A DNA stretch of 64,000 bases from Hanleya hanleyi. Its lineage: Eukaryota; Mollusca; Polyplacophora; Lepidopleurida; Hanleyidae. Both the position numbers and the translations under genes were made by a program. The stretch spans positions 107,824-171,823 of the forward strand of contig JAVTVY010036957.1 in NCBI GenBank assembly GCA_036873755.1, read 5' to 3'. Shown here piece by piece: positions 36,850 through 48,058 of the stretch. The first letter of the stretch is position 1, and each line of letters opens with the position of its first letter. The notes below the pieces were generated by a model. The model was not told where the DNA came from. It ran no database searches and was given only the letters and a program-made list of their open reading frames with translations.

Positions 36850-37740
36850 CTTGGGGAGGAATTAGTACGGTACTGCTGGGTGATTACGGGCCTACTCACT
36901 CCTTTCTGATGCAGAATTACATGTAGTCCTGCCTGGTGCTTCCGGGCCTAATCGGTTCTGCCTGGTGTGGAATTAGAACTGCCTGGTGGTTCCGGGCCTA
37001 CTCGGTCCTGCCATGGTGAGGAATTACTACTGCCTGGTGGTTCCGGGCCTAATCGGTCCTGCCATGGTGAGGAATTACTACTGCCTGGTGGTTCTGGGCC
37101 TACTCGGTCCTGCCTGGTGAAAAATTAGTACTGCCTGGTGGTTCCAATCCTCGCGAGGCAGTGTATCAATCGATAGGTTACGATCGATACACTGGCTTTG
37201 GTTAGTTATCGATAGCAGTTCTTGATATGAATAGCTCGAGGGCTTTCCACTAAACCGAACCAATCAGTAAGCGCGCTGAAGCAGCTCATCAGGCCAATCA
37301 GCAGCGAGATTTGAGTTTTGACTGGTTTGAATTTCATCACAGGCCAGACAACCTTAGAAATCGACATCGGGTGTCAAAGAGAAAACCGCAGGCTTCATTA
37401 AAAAAAACGCTGGGGATGAAATAAACCAGATTGTCTAATAGACGCAATGACTTAACTCATCTGCATCACCGAAAAGGTCCAGGTAAACCTTCTGCGAGGA
37501 TTTAGGGACTTGTGCAGATGGGTTGTTCCGGGCCTACTCGGTTCGGCCTGGTGGTTCTGGGCCTACTCGGTCCTGTCCGGTGAAAAAAATAGCACTGCCT
37601 GGTGGTTTCAGGCGTACGCGGTTCTACCTGGTGAAGAATTAGTACTTGTGGTTCAGGGCCTACTCGGTCCTGCCTGGTGAGAAATTAGTACGGTCTGGTG
37701 GTTCCGGGCCTACGCAGTCCTGCCTGGTGACGAATTAGTA
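36850..37740. repeat. ~52-bp minisatellite split by a dispersed repeat
   Basis: Units with CTGCCTGGTGGTTCCGGGCC and TACTCGGTCCTGCC(T/A)GGTGA occur at 36850-37147 and again at 37521-37740. A 373-bp dispersed repeat lies between the two parts. Confidence 0.9.
37148..37520 (-). repeat. ~400-bp dispersed repeat (copy 2), inserted in minisatellite
   Basis: Reverse-complement match of 13345-13745. Its boundaries are sharp because GCCTGGTGGTTCC breaks off at 37147 and TTCCGGGCCTACTCGG resumes after 37520. Confidence 0.75.
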
Positions 37741-38039
37741 ATTGAACTTTTCTTCGCTTCTTTCAGCGAGACAGGACTATAATTTTTCGAAAGTTGTCAC
37801 CAATACTCAAATTTGACCTAGATAAAATAGGTCAAGGCCAGTCATCTTCACTTACTAAGCTTCTCACAGTGAAAAATAAAATGCTTCTTTGAGGAAAAAA
37901 ACCCTTAAAGTTTCTTCTTACATTTTCTTGGAAGTCGTGCAAGAGTTTTTTCTTATTCAAGAAGGGTATTTAAAGAAAAGTTATCTCGATCAAGAACTAA
38001 TCAATGTCATTCTGGAGGTGCGTGGAGATGTGTTTGAGC

Positions 38040-39370
38040 GACTGAGGGACCATTCTTGGTCCGAATGCGTCGTGTGAGGTGTCAAAGCAAAGCTTTCATG
38101 GTGTGGACCACGATTTGAGGGATATGCGGGTCATCTACGACGTCATTGTTGACGTCCTCAGTAGGAATTGTAGCCACAAAGTGGATATTTTTGGGGTGTG
38201 AAGCAAGGCGTTTGGGGTAGAAATGAACCATCCGTGGTCCGAATGCGTCGTGTGAGGTGTCATCTTGTAGCAACACCCACCAACGACAAGCTCAATGCTT
38301 CAACGCCCTGGCGAATTAGTCCTGAAGCCTTGCGCGCCTATACGTAGCTCTACGGGTGTAGTCCGTGATAAGTACTATTCTGATTGGTTAGTCCAAAAGT
38401 AGAGCAACATCAACAACATCAACGATTACAGGTCAATCCTATTATTATCCCCTCCATCACAGCCCATCCACGCTAAGGGAACCACTATGGGTGTGTTTAC
38501 AATTCACTTATGCTATTGTCCGTTTATTCAGAAGTTCATTGTTCTGATCTCAGAATGATGAGGGACACGAGTTAATCCCTATATGTACAGACACCACAAC
38601 ACATCGCACCGCACCCGCACCCTGGTGTACCCTATACCCTAATAGCTATAGGATACAGGGTGCACCACAGGTACGCGCACCTGCGTGCGATGACGTCACT
38701 TCCGATCTCTTGAGCTCCACAAGCTTTGAGCTCCAAGAGCTCTGGTCCAAGAGCTCTGCCACATGGGAGCTACCACCACCACCGGGCGTTGACGGGCGTC
38801 AACCACCGGTGGTGGTGGTGTGTGGTAGTGTGTGGTGGTGGTAGAACTGGTGTGTGGTGGTGATAATAGTGGTGTCTGTACATATAGGGATTAACTCGTG
38901 TCTCTCATCATTCTGAGATCAGAACAATGAACTTCTGAATACACGGACAATAGCATAAGTGAAATGTAAACACACCCATAGTGGTTCCCTTGGCGTGGAT
39001 GTGCTGTGATGGAGGGGATAATAAAAAGATTGACCTGTAATCTTTGATGTTGATCAGAATAGTACTTATCACGGACTACACCCGTAGAGCTACGTATAGG
39101 CGCGCAGGCCTTCAGGGCTAATTCACCGGGGTGTTGAAGCATTGAGGTTATTGTTGGTGGGTGTTGCTACAAGATGACACCTCACACGACGCATTCGGAC
39201 CACGGATGGTCCATTTCTACCCGAAACACCGTCCCTCACACCCCAAAAATATCCACTTTGGCTACAACTCCTACTGAAGACGTCAGCAATGACGTCACAG
39301 ATGACCCGCATATCCCTCAAGTCGTGGTTCACACCATCAAGGCTTGGCTATGACACCTCGCAGGACGCAT
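38040..39370. repeat. Large inverted repeat 1 (arms ~500-550 bp)
   Basis: The left arm, about 38040-38590, pairs with the right arm, about 38865-39370. Inverted matches include GTCCGAATGCGTCGTGTGAG, ATCTTGTAGCAACACCCACC, GTCCGTGATAAGTACTATTC and CCACTATGGGTGTGTTTACA. The loop, 38591-38864, holds (GGT)n-type repeats and AGAGCTC/GAGCTC blocks. Chance frames of 60-100 codons lie in both arms. Bases 37741-38039 hold no gene. Confidence 0.8.
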
Positions 39371-40915
39371 CCGGAACAAGAATGATCCCTCAATCGCTCA
39401 AACACATCCCCACGCACCTCCAGAATGACCACTTTACTTGCTATATCACAACTGGGCAGATTGTTCAGATTGGCGCGACTTTCAATAAAAAACATGCCAG
39501 CCTGACTCTACCCCACGAAAGCGTCACTAGGACACCCCAACCGGGCCATTTAGACCAAACTTGTCATGTTGTAGCTCTCGGGGTTTAGACCACGACTTGA
39601 GGTTTTTCCATGTCATCTGTGATGTCATCGGTGACGTCATCAGTATGAGTAGTAGCGAAAGCGAGCGTTTTGGAGGTGCAATGGAGTGCGTTTGGAGTAG
39701 ATGACGGCCTTTTTCCCATCCAGCTACCTGATAGAGTTACCTGTGAGTGAATGAGCGAATGGGTGAGTGAGACGTGCACAACGCCCCTGTGGCGTCCTCA
39801 ACGCCCTTCAACGCATGGACGCACTAACGACGGCGAGTGAGTGAGTGAGTGGGATCCGACTGGACTAATGTATCGTCTGTTTTCATCATTTTGCGCATGC
39901 GCAGTCTGGTCGTAGTATAGAATTTAAGTTACCCCAAACACCTTACTTCACACCCTAAAAATTCCCACTTTGGCTATTACTCCTACTGATGACGTCAGAA
40001 ATGACGTCACAGATGACAGGGACACCCCTCAAGTCATGGTCTACACCACGAAAGCTCCACTTTGACACATCACACGAGGCATTCGGACCTAGAATGGTCC
40101 CTCTTCACTCAGCAGAACCCCACGCACCTCCCAAAATGACCACTTTAGTTACTACACCCCAACTGCGCATGCGCAGATTGGCGCGACTTCCAATGAAAAC
40201 AAGCCAGTCTGACCCACGAGAGCTTCACAATGATACCCCACACGGTCCATTTGATCAGGGATGGTCCCTCAATCAATTAACAAACCTCCACGAACCCCCA
40301 AAATGCCTGCTTACTATACTACGACCAGACTGCGCATGCGCAAAATGATGAAAACAGACGATACATTAGTCTAGTCGGATCCCACTCACTCACTCACTCG
40401 CCGTCGTTAGTGCGTCCATGCGTTGAAGGGCGTTGAGGACGCCTCAGGGGCGTTGTGCGCGCCTCACTCACTCAGTCGCTCATTCACTAACTCACACGCG
40501 CGCATACACTCACAGGTAACTCTATCAGGTAGCTGGATGGAAAAAAGGCCGTCATCTACTCCAAACGCGCTCCATTGCACCTCCAAAACGCTCGCTTTCG
40601 CTACTACTCATACTGATGACGTCACCGATAACGTCCCAGATGACATGGAAAAACCTCAAGTCGTGGTCTAACCCCGAGAGCTACAACATGACACCCCACA
40701 CGACACATTCGGTCCAAGGATGGTCCATCTTTACCCCAAACACACCCCCACGCACCCCCAAAATGCCCGCTATCACTACTACTCGTACTGATGACGTCAC
40801 CGATGACGTCACAGATGACATGGATATCCCTCAAATCGGGGTCTACACCCCGAGAGCTACAAGATGACACCCCACAGGACGCATTCGGACCAAGGATGGT
40901 CCATCTCTAAATATT
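39371..40915. repeat. Large inverted repeat 2 within a ~170-190-bp degenerate array
   Basis: The arm at about 39560-39915 is inverted at about 40318-40690, sharing TACATTAGTC, CACTCACTCACTCACTCGCC, CTATCAGGTAGCTGGATGG and CGCTCGCTTTCGCTACTACT. The whole 38.0-40.9 kb stretch is built of degenerate units. Each has a CACACGACGCATTCGGACC block (38059 and 38238 inverted; 39184, 39364, 40072, 40230, 40695, 40870 direct), an AAAATGCCCGCT-like block and TGACGTCA sites. TGCGCATGCGCA occurs at 39892, 40164 and 40331. Open frames here (up to 119 codons) follow the repeats. Confidence 0.8.
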
Positions 40916-41288
40916 AGGAGAGGAATATGTGTGATTCAATGGACATTGGCCGCTATTTTGGATTTTGGCGGCCATATTGAATTTTCAGGCCAATTACAAA
41001 TCATTCCAAAATTAACTAATTATTCATACCCTACGTAGGACTAGAAAAAAACCTAGTTTGTGGTTAGAAAATTGATTTTCGAGCTGAAAATTGTGAGCTT
41101 CTGTGGGTATTAGCGGCCATTTTAGATTTTGGCCGCCATATTGGATTTGAGGTCGAATCCAGGGTGGCCCCTCAGCTAAATTGAAAGGGCCTAAGTCAAG
41201 GATGACGGAACCACTGAGAAAACTTTGACCGGAAAAAATGTTAGTTTTTTCTTGGCTGGGACCTGTCTATTCTCTCTCGTCGAATTCA
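40916..41288. other. No gene; two GGCGGCCAT-type repeats
   Basis: TTTTGGATTTTGGCGGCCATA recurs within 200 bp as a diverged direct repeat. No coding signal. Confidence 0.4.
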
Positions 41289-41308
41289 NNNNNNNNNNNN
41301 NNNNNNNN
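41289..41308. other. Assembly gap (20 N)
   Basis: Exactly 20 unresolved bases. The true gap size is unknown, so continuity between the 38-41 kb array and the Polinton flank is not proven. A 64-codon frame crosses it and is unsupported. Confidence 1.
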
Positions 41309-44300
41309 GTTCCGATGCCTATACACAGGGAATTGTGTTGGATCGGCAAAGCTGTTCCAGAAAGTTATCCTATTCGAAGGATAAATATACTTACATTAAT
41401 AACAAAAAATGGTGAATAGATTATTATCAATGGCAAACAAGTGCTTCCCATGTATAAGCAACTGGAGGGCTGAGACCTTAACTACCCGAGACCGATACAC
41501 GGGTCAGGTGAGTCTAATCGCTGGAGCGTGAAACGACATTAGCGGGAGCCCTTGATTAGTGATGGGTTGTGTAGTGTTTTACTGTAACATAACTGTTCCT
41601 CACACCTTTTCGTGGTTCTTCTCGGCGTCGGATAGAACTTGTACCAGCCAAGCTAACTCCCCAGCCGGATCAGTCGTGTTAAGTAAAAGCCACCTGAAAG
41701 CATACGGTTAGATGTATGAGCACATCACGGGTCTGATTCTTGTGTAGTACTGCCAATCGCTGTTCTAACCTCTTTCCCTGTCCCTTACTGGGGTTCTGAA
41801 CAAGGCTACGTTTTCAATGCACTCGAGTGATCGAGCCTGTCTACATCATCACAGGGAGTCTAGACAGAGTGGTGGCACGCTTGGTTACAAATCGGTTGAT
41901 ATGAAAACCCATATAAATGCGGTATATTCGCACAAAATTCTGATTTAGTTTAATTCAATTGCTAACCTCTTGTTTTTACTATAGGGATGTCGAGATTTGG
42001 TGTTAGAGTGCTCTTACTGTAGGCGCGTTTTCACAATCGATGAGCATGATAGATTGCCCCTTGACAGACCGTTACAGGTATATGCAATCTGTCACGTGAC
42101 CAATAAGATAACCCTAGTGCCAGTCCGAAATAGTCTTTCGACAAATCAGATATGTGCCTATGTCCGACAAATGTGTTATCGTGGCATTTGTGAACGTTAT
42201 AGTAGATTGGGCGCTTTGTCGTACTCATAATGGTACGACTTGATCACTTTGGCACACACACACACATATCAACACATTCTCCGACCATCCACAGTGTTTC
42301 TGCACTACTCACACGTAGGCCTACAGATTCGTTTATCCCTCCTCTCTAAAATCAATTTTGACATTTTTTACAGACACCATTATTTCGAACCACGGAAAAA
42401 GATTAAAGATCGGACCCTTAACTTGGAACCTATACAATTTAAGGTCTCTAGTTATATATTTGAAACTTTACTTAAGCGTACGACGGGAAAGGTTCGCCAT
42501 TTTGTATTCAATGTCGCTCTACTTTTTACGCCCATCAAATTGAATGCAACATAACAAGAGTTGATGAAAAGTTGATGAGAGTGATATTGAATCGGCTTTG
42601 TGCAACGTCCAGATTGTCCTTAAGTGAACACAAACAACTAACAAGAAGACTTATTGATGCAGATGCAGCAATGCCGGCGGAAACGTTTGTAGCTTATAAT
42701 CTGCGTATTACAAGCCGATTACGTGTGCAACTGGTGAATACAGGTCACGATGCACCATTATGGTTAAAAAAACGTCGATTTGTTTGTTTTCATTAAGGCC
42801 AAAAAAAAAAAGTCTTATGTTTCTGGTCGGATGGTCTGAAAAATATTGATGCGGTGATGCGGGTTTTTTTTTTTTTTTTTTTTTTTTTTGACAACCTACG
42901 GAAACATGCAGGCCTTGTTACAATGCATCTGCTGAAGGCATACATAAGTTATCAAACTAGACAGTGATGGACATCAACGTTGAAATTATATTAGACTGTC
43001 AGGATGGTGTCATGCCACAACTTCTAAACACCCCTCTCCCCTCTCTCATCATGCGCATTCGATCAGTTTCCCTGGCATTTCATGTACCGGTACCCATATC
43101 TGTCTTTCTGACTTCAAAGGTACCAGTAATAAAATTATTAGATATGATCTGTTCCTTAGTTTCTAGTGGGCATGGTGGGTGAGTTGAGCGAAGTGTTTCC
43201 GGGTATACTCAAAATTAAGCTGATCAAAAAATACGGTACGGTACCGGTCTATATTTAATTACCTGATCCAGTGTCACTGCCCGACTGTGCTTTTTATCAC
43301 ATTCGACTTGGTACATATTTGTGCACGACAGGATTATAAAATCCCAGAAAACAGTCAAATAAGCCACGTTTACACTGCAGAGACACTGAAACTGCAGGTA
43401 TATGGTATCAAAAGTGTAGGCCGACTGTAGCAGCCGCATGCACCGCCTGCCAGTTAAACTTGCCGTCGGAAACCTTAACTTTGTACCGGTACAAAAAGGT
43501 AAATAACTTCCCAAACTCAACCACAGAAAATAACTGTGCTATTAATGGGATCGACTGGTAATTAACGTTTTGTTTTTCAGACATTTGCGGACAGCGTCAT
43601 ACTGTAGCTAAAACTTCCAGAGGTCCTTGACAAAGATTCTGGACAAAGTTCGCTACGGCCGCACATATTTATCAGTGCGTGTCTCGTCTGGTTCAAATGA
43701 CCGTTGAGTACTGGTGTTGGATACCACTTGTACCGAAAAAAGAATTTGAAGGGGGAGGGGGGGACAGTACTGATATATGAAGCCAAGGTCCGATATAGGT
43801 TGCCTGCAGTTGTTTAAAATAATATTAGTCTACTGCAGGGCAAAAGTATTTTTCAGCTTGTTACCTGAACTTGCAATAAAAATGTTTTCATCGATAGGCC
43901 TACAAGTATGAAAAGATGTCTATGGATTTGAACTTTCTTGTAGGGCCTACTCTGATTTTTCTTTCCCATTTGCTTTATCATTTGCTTATGACAGATACAA
44001 TAATCAAATTACACACACATATGCCCGATTAGAAACATGAAAATCTCAATACACCAGCCCATCATGATTGTAACAATTATTTTAAAATTCCCATTCCGGA
44101 CATCGATACAGTCCGCATGTATCACCCAACAGTGTCTGAAGTAATGAGCACCCCTTGCTAAAGTGCAGGGACTTTTTTCGCTATCTTGGGAGTGTCTGGG
44201 TGAATAAACGAAACAAGGAGGTGGTTGAAATCTTTATCTGAGTTTGTTTGTTGGTTACTAAAGGTCGTATCCCATCTAAAAACGGGAGAAACGTCTTTTA

Positions 44301-46863
44301 TGAGCATGACTAAAATTAGGCCCCGAGTAACCCCATCTTGGATACACTCGATCGTCGGGCGAGTGAATAACTTTTTACTTCAAACCGACTAGATTGTCCC
44401 TTGGGCAACTGAGCAAGAAAAAGTGGTTGTCCAACGCAAATTTTAGTCGTCCGGGGCGCCAGAACAACCACGAATTTCGAGCCCTGCTATTAAAAACCAA
44501 AATATGGGCAGCAACTCATTTTTTTTTGTCAGGGGTAACAACTCTTGATAACCTGTTAGGAAAAAAAAAGAGTTGACGCGCACGTTTTGAACTGACGCGC
44601 GCGCCGACCAAAAACAAAAGACTTTTTTTTTAAAGCCTAAAGGTTTGAGTAATGTAGTTCGCGCAAGGATCCATCTGGAAAGTGTGGGGTTAGCCGGAAG
44701 TTAAGTGCTTGCTGGCATAATGTGCACATGAACCGCGTGTCGAACTAGGACTTTGAAAGTAATGTTCTCTGGTTGACGTCACTTCACATAGCCTGATGTA
44801 AGAGTTCGCGCTGTGGCATTATATGCATGGGACCCATCATCAGGACAGTATTTCTTTATTGATGTCTGTCATTGTAAATTAAGCGTAGACCGACTTTCTC
44901 TGCACATCAATGCGATCCGCGTGTTTTACTGTTTCGAGTTTTTAGTAACTCGCAGTTCAATCTCACGCATTTTGCTGCAGACGAACAGGTGAATAAATTG
45001 ATCATGTATGGCCATCGATTTGGTCATAGCCATACTAAAATAGTTCTAAGGGACATTTATTCGATAAATTCATTATAACAGAATTAATATTAATGTGTTA
45101 ACCTCGAACACAATCCCGTCGTTTTAGGATATGAAACTAGTTAGATCACTCCACGGGACGTCTGCGAAGTATGGCTCGAGAAAACACCTGCTACTCGTCC
45201 AATATCAAGATGGCCGCTCCCATGGTAAGTGATTTCAGATATCCGGCGGCGCCGCCGGAAATGATAGCGGAGAATTGAGATTTCCATGGTCCTTTTTGCT
45301 CAGGATTTTAACCTGTGATGTCACAGATGACACTTATTGCAAGCCAGATTTGATTTTTGCCGTGAAGTGGAAGATGTGTAAATCATGACTGGAGGGACGT
45401 GGCTTCTTGAGAACTTGCAAAAAAGTGAGTACAGAGTTTAACACTCGGTTTCATTTATTAGACTCTGACACTCCCGTTCGCTGTTTTTATTCTGGTTTCA
45501 CTCGTTTTTTTTTTTTTTTTTTTTTTTTTTTTTCTAGTTCCAACTAATTTTTTATCCTACCCACCAATCCCAGATCAATCGGTATAAGCATGTGAAGCCG
45601 AGGAGTAGTAAAGAGAAGGCGGTCTGCTGCGGGAGTCTTAATCGAGATGTGAGCCATACCTGGGCCAAATATGGCGTGCATGGTGGCCCAGAGAAGCGCT
45701 CGTTGGCTAGCATACGACTGGGGTTGATCAGTGATACGCGCTTGCGAGATAAATGCAAATAAAATGTTATCGGGTCAAGATTGAATATAGGAGAGAATCA
45801 ATGTATCAGACTGTTTACAACCTTTTTCCCCAGACCCTTTGTCTGAAACCGTTTCGGTCGCAGAAGGGAATTCCTCTCCCACTTTGCATACGCCAAACAT
45901 CAGACGTGTCACCTTCCACGGTCAACGGTTCACCTGAAGTGAATCCGCACCAGATGTGACTGAATCGGATGTGACCGCGCATCCGGATGTGACGTCATCC
46001 TTGGGCGTTCGCACTGCGCCTGTGCGAAAGGTGCCACTATTTACACCGGAAGACTGGGCAGCACAAATGCGACATAATTTAAGCTTGACCTACTACTATC
46101 GGGGATAGAGGATCTCTGTAAAATCTGACCTTATTACTTCTAGTCTGCCTAAGAGTCTTGAAATTAAGAGCTTGAAGTTTATGCTAAGACAGATATCCAG
46201 ATTTAATAATAATAACTGTATTACTCACCAGTTCAGACTGTTAAAGAAGTTGTCGTTGATGGAGACCACACGAAACCCAGGGTATGGAGACAATGTGTAA
46301 AATCCGCCACTAAAATGACCATTGAAACAATTAATACAAAGTTCTCACTAATCATCTATTTCAGAAAGGTTGTCGGCACTTTAGCAATGATCTCATTTTG
46401 TAAAAGACCTGGGACGATTTTAGCGAAAATTCGGTCCCAATGCGGTGCCAAAATGAAATATCATATATGAAAGAAATTACTCAGTTAGCGTAGAATACAT
46501 AATGATCTTGTTTTATGCTCAGATTAGCACTGGTTCTTTGTGTTCTTGAATAAGAGCTTCGTGAAGTAGTGTATTTCTGTAAACTCGTTCATTTAGAGAT
46601 GAAAACATTGCCCCTTTTCTCTTCTCGCGTTTTATCCACAGCAACACGATGCAATGCGATAAGAACATGTAACTAAGATCACGCTATTCCGTTTAAAGCT
46701 CATAATAATATTTGAAAGAAAACGTTATAAAGTTTAATTTTCTTGAAAGAAGTCAATCCAGAATCAAAACCATGTTCCGAAACTATGAATACGGTAACTA
46801 GGGGCGCGAATGGCCTGTACCGGCCATTGGAAAAGTCGCGGCTTGGGAACACCAGTAGTATAT
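41309..46863. other. Gene-poor DNA left of the Polinton
   Basis: Poly-T tracts at about 42867-42889 and 45507-45533, an (AC)n run near 42255, and a CpG-richer stretch at 45130-45300. Frames of 60-104 codons have no recognised domain; that includes 41997-42230, preceded by a plausible acceptor (TTTTTACTATAG), and 42572-42796. I cannot support a gene here. Confidence 0.4.
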
Positions 46864-47120
46864 AAAGAGCAAATTGGGTCACATTTCTCCGCAGATGGCC
46901 GCCAGGGGGCGCCACCAGTCTCGTGACGTCACTTCCGGTGCCGGTCACGTGACCGGAAATGACCTTTGACCCCAGGCTTCCGGTCACGTGACCGGAAGTT
47001 GCAGCGCCTGGGGTCAAAGGTCATTTCCGGTCACGTGACCGGCACCGGAAGTGACGTCACGAGACTGGTGGCGCCCCCCTGGTGGCCATCTGCGGAGAAA
47101 TGCGACCCAATTTGCTCTTT
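46864..47120. promoter_or_regulatory. ~255-bp palindrome in TIR with E-box, CRE and DR1-like sites
   Basis: Arms 46864-46976 and 47008-47120 are inverted copies around a ~31-bp centre. Symmetric sites are CCGGTCACGTGACCGG at 46941-46956, 46980-46995 and 47027-47042, GTGACGTCAC at 46923-46932 and 47051-47060, and TGACCTTTGACCCC at 46960-46973 with its inverse at 47010-47023. These match the E-box/CLEAR, CRE and nuclear-receptor DR1 consensus sequences. Binding is inference. The same set recurs at 63893-63993. Confidence 0.7.
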
Positions 47121-47421
47121 TACAATAGCGGATATTAATAATGGTGCAACAAAAAAGGGACTGGTGGCGCCCCTGGCGGCCATCTGCGGAGAAATGGGCG
47201 CCAATTTCTCCTTTTACAATAGCGGATATTAATAATGGTGCAACAAAAAAGGGTCGGTTGGCGCCCCCTGTCGGGAGTAGGTCAATAAGGGTCCACATCC
47301 CCTTTTACAAAGCGGATCTTAATAATGGTGCACAGGGGTTCACTTCCGGGGTCCCCTGACAGCCCGGAGTTATCTTCCCCTAGTTCCAGTTTTTGCCACC
47401 AGGGGCAACGAGGGCACCTGG
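46864..47421 (+). repeat. Left terminal inverted repeat of Polinton
   Basis: Matches the reverse complement of 63530-64000, including the inner end CCAGGGGCAACGAGGGCACC and the palindromic outer part. It contains three tandem units of about 90 bp (47080-47168, 47169-47260, 47261-47345), each with a GCGCCCC(C)TG start and AAT(A)GCGGAT(A/C)TTAATAATGG. The outer limit is set by the end of palindrome homology. The 6-bp target duplication cannot be checked because the right end lies outside the window. Confidence 0.85.
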
Positions 47422-47542
47422 CCATATATACCAGTCATCAAGGTCAATACCACCCAATTAGCTCTTTGTGGTTAAATACGGTATACAAAAGAACCCAAAC
47501 TCACAATGTTGTATAAAAAAACACATTTTATAACAGGAGAAC

Positions 47543-47760
47543 ACAACATATATACAACAGTTATTTCTCTTATTATAATAGTCCGGTGGAATATCCGCAG
47601 TGTCAGCTTTAGCGTTTATAGAACATATATATACATCAGTTATTCCTCTTATTATAACAGTCCAGTGGAATATCCGCAGTGTCAGCTTTAGTGTTTATAG
47701 AACATATATATACAACAGTTAGTTCCTCTTATTATAAACATTAGAAAGTCCAGTAGCTGT
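47543..47760. repeat. 79-bp tandem repeat, about 2.7 units
   Basis: AACATATATATACA(A/T)CAGTTA recurs at 47543, 47622 and 47701, each followed by CGGTGGAATATCCGCAGTGT-like sequence. It lies between the TIR and the truncated polymerase gene; the rest of 47422-48058 is AT-rich and non-coding. Confidence 0.85.
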
Positions 47761-48058
47761 GTAAATTCATATTTACCCCTCTAATACGTTGTAGTCACAC
47801 CATCAGAGAGCACTTTGCGCTTGGGGTAGGTAAAGGTGTCCCGCGAGGAGATGAAATATTTTTCTTTCTCATGACGATAATACGGCATATCATATAACAG
47901 CAAATCACCCTTTTCAACATGACGGGTCAATTATATAAATAATATTATTAACTGTAATAATCGAGTTTCAATTCTCTTACACAATATATACAAGAGTGTC
48001 TCACCGCTTTCAATATTAGGGGTATGAGTTTAATTCAAGCAACGCGTTAAAATGTCGC

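Noticed and set aside
39289..40870. Frames of 82-119 codons in both orientations
   Set aside because: They follow the inverted repeat arms; the same peptide-like strings appear on both strands.
41997..42796. Possible small gene with an acceptor-like TTTTTACTATAG before 41992
   Set aside because: Frames are short, not joined by convincing donors and resemble no known domain.
46966..47359. Frames of 72-105 codons in the left TIR and their mirror images at 63594-63987
   Set aside because: TIR sequence is non-coding and palindromic; identical frames appear at both ends.
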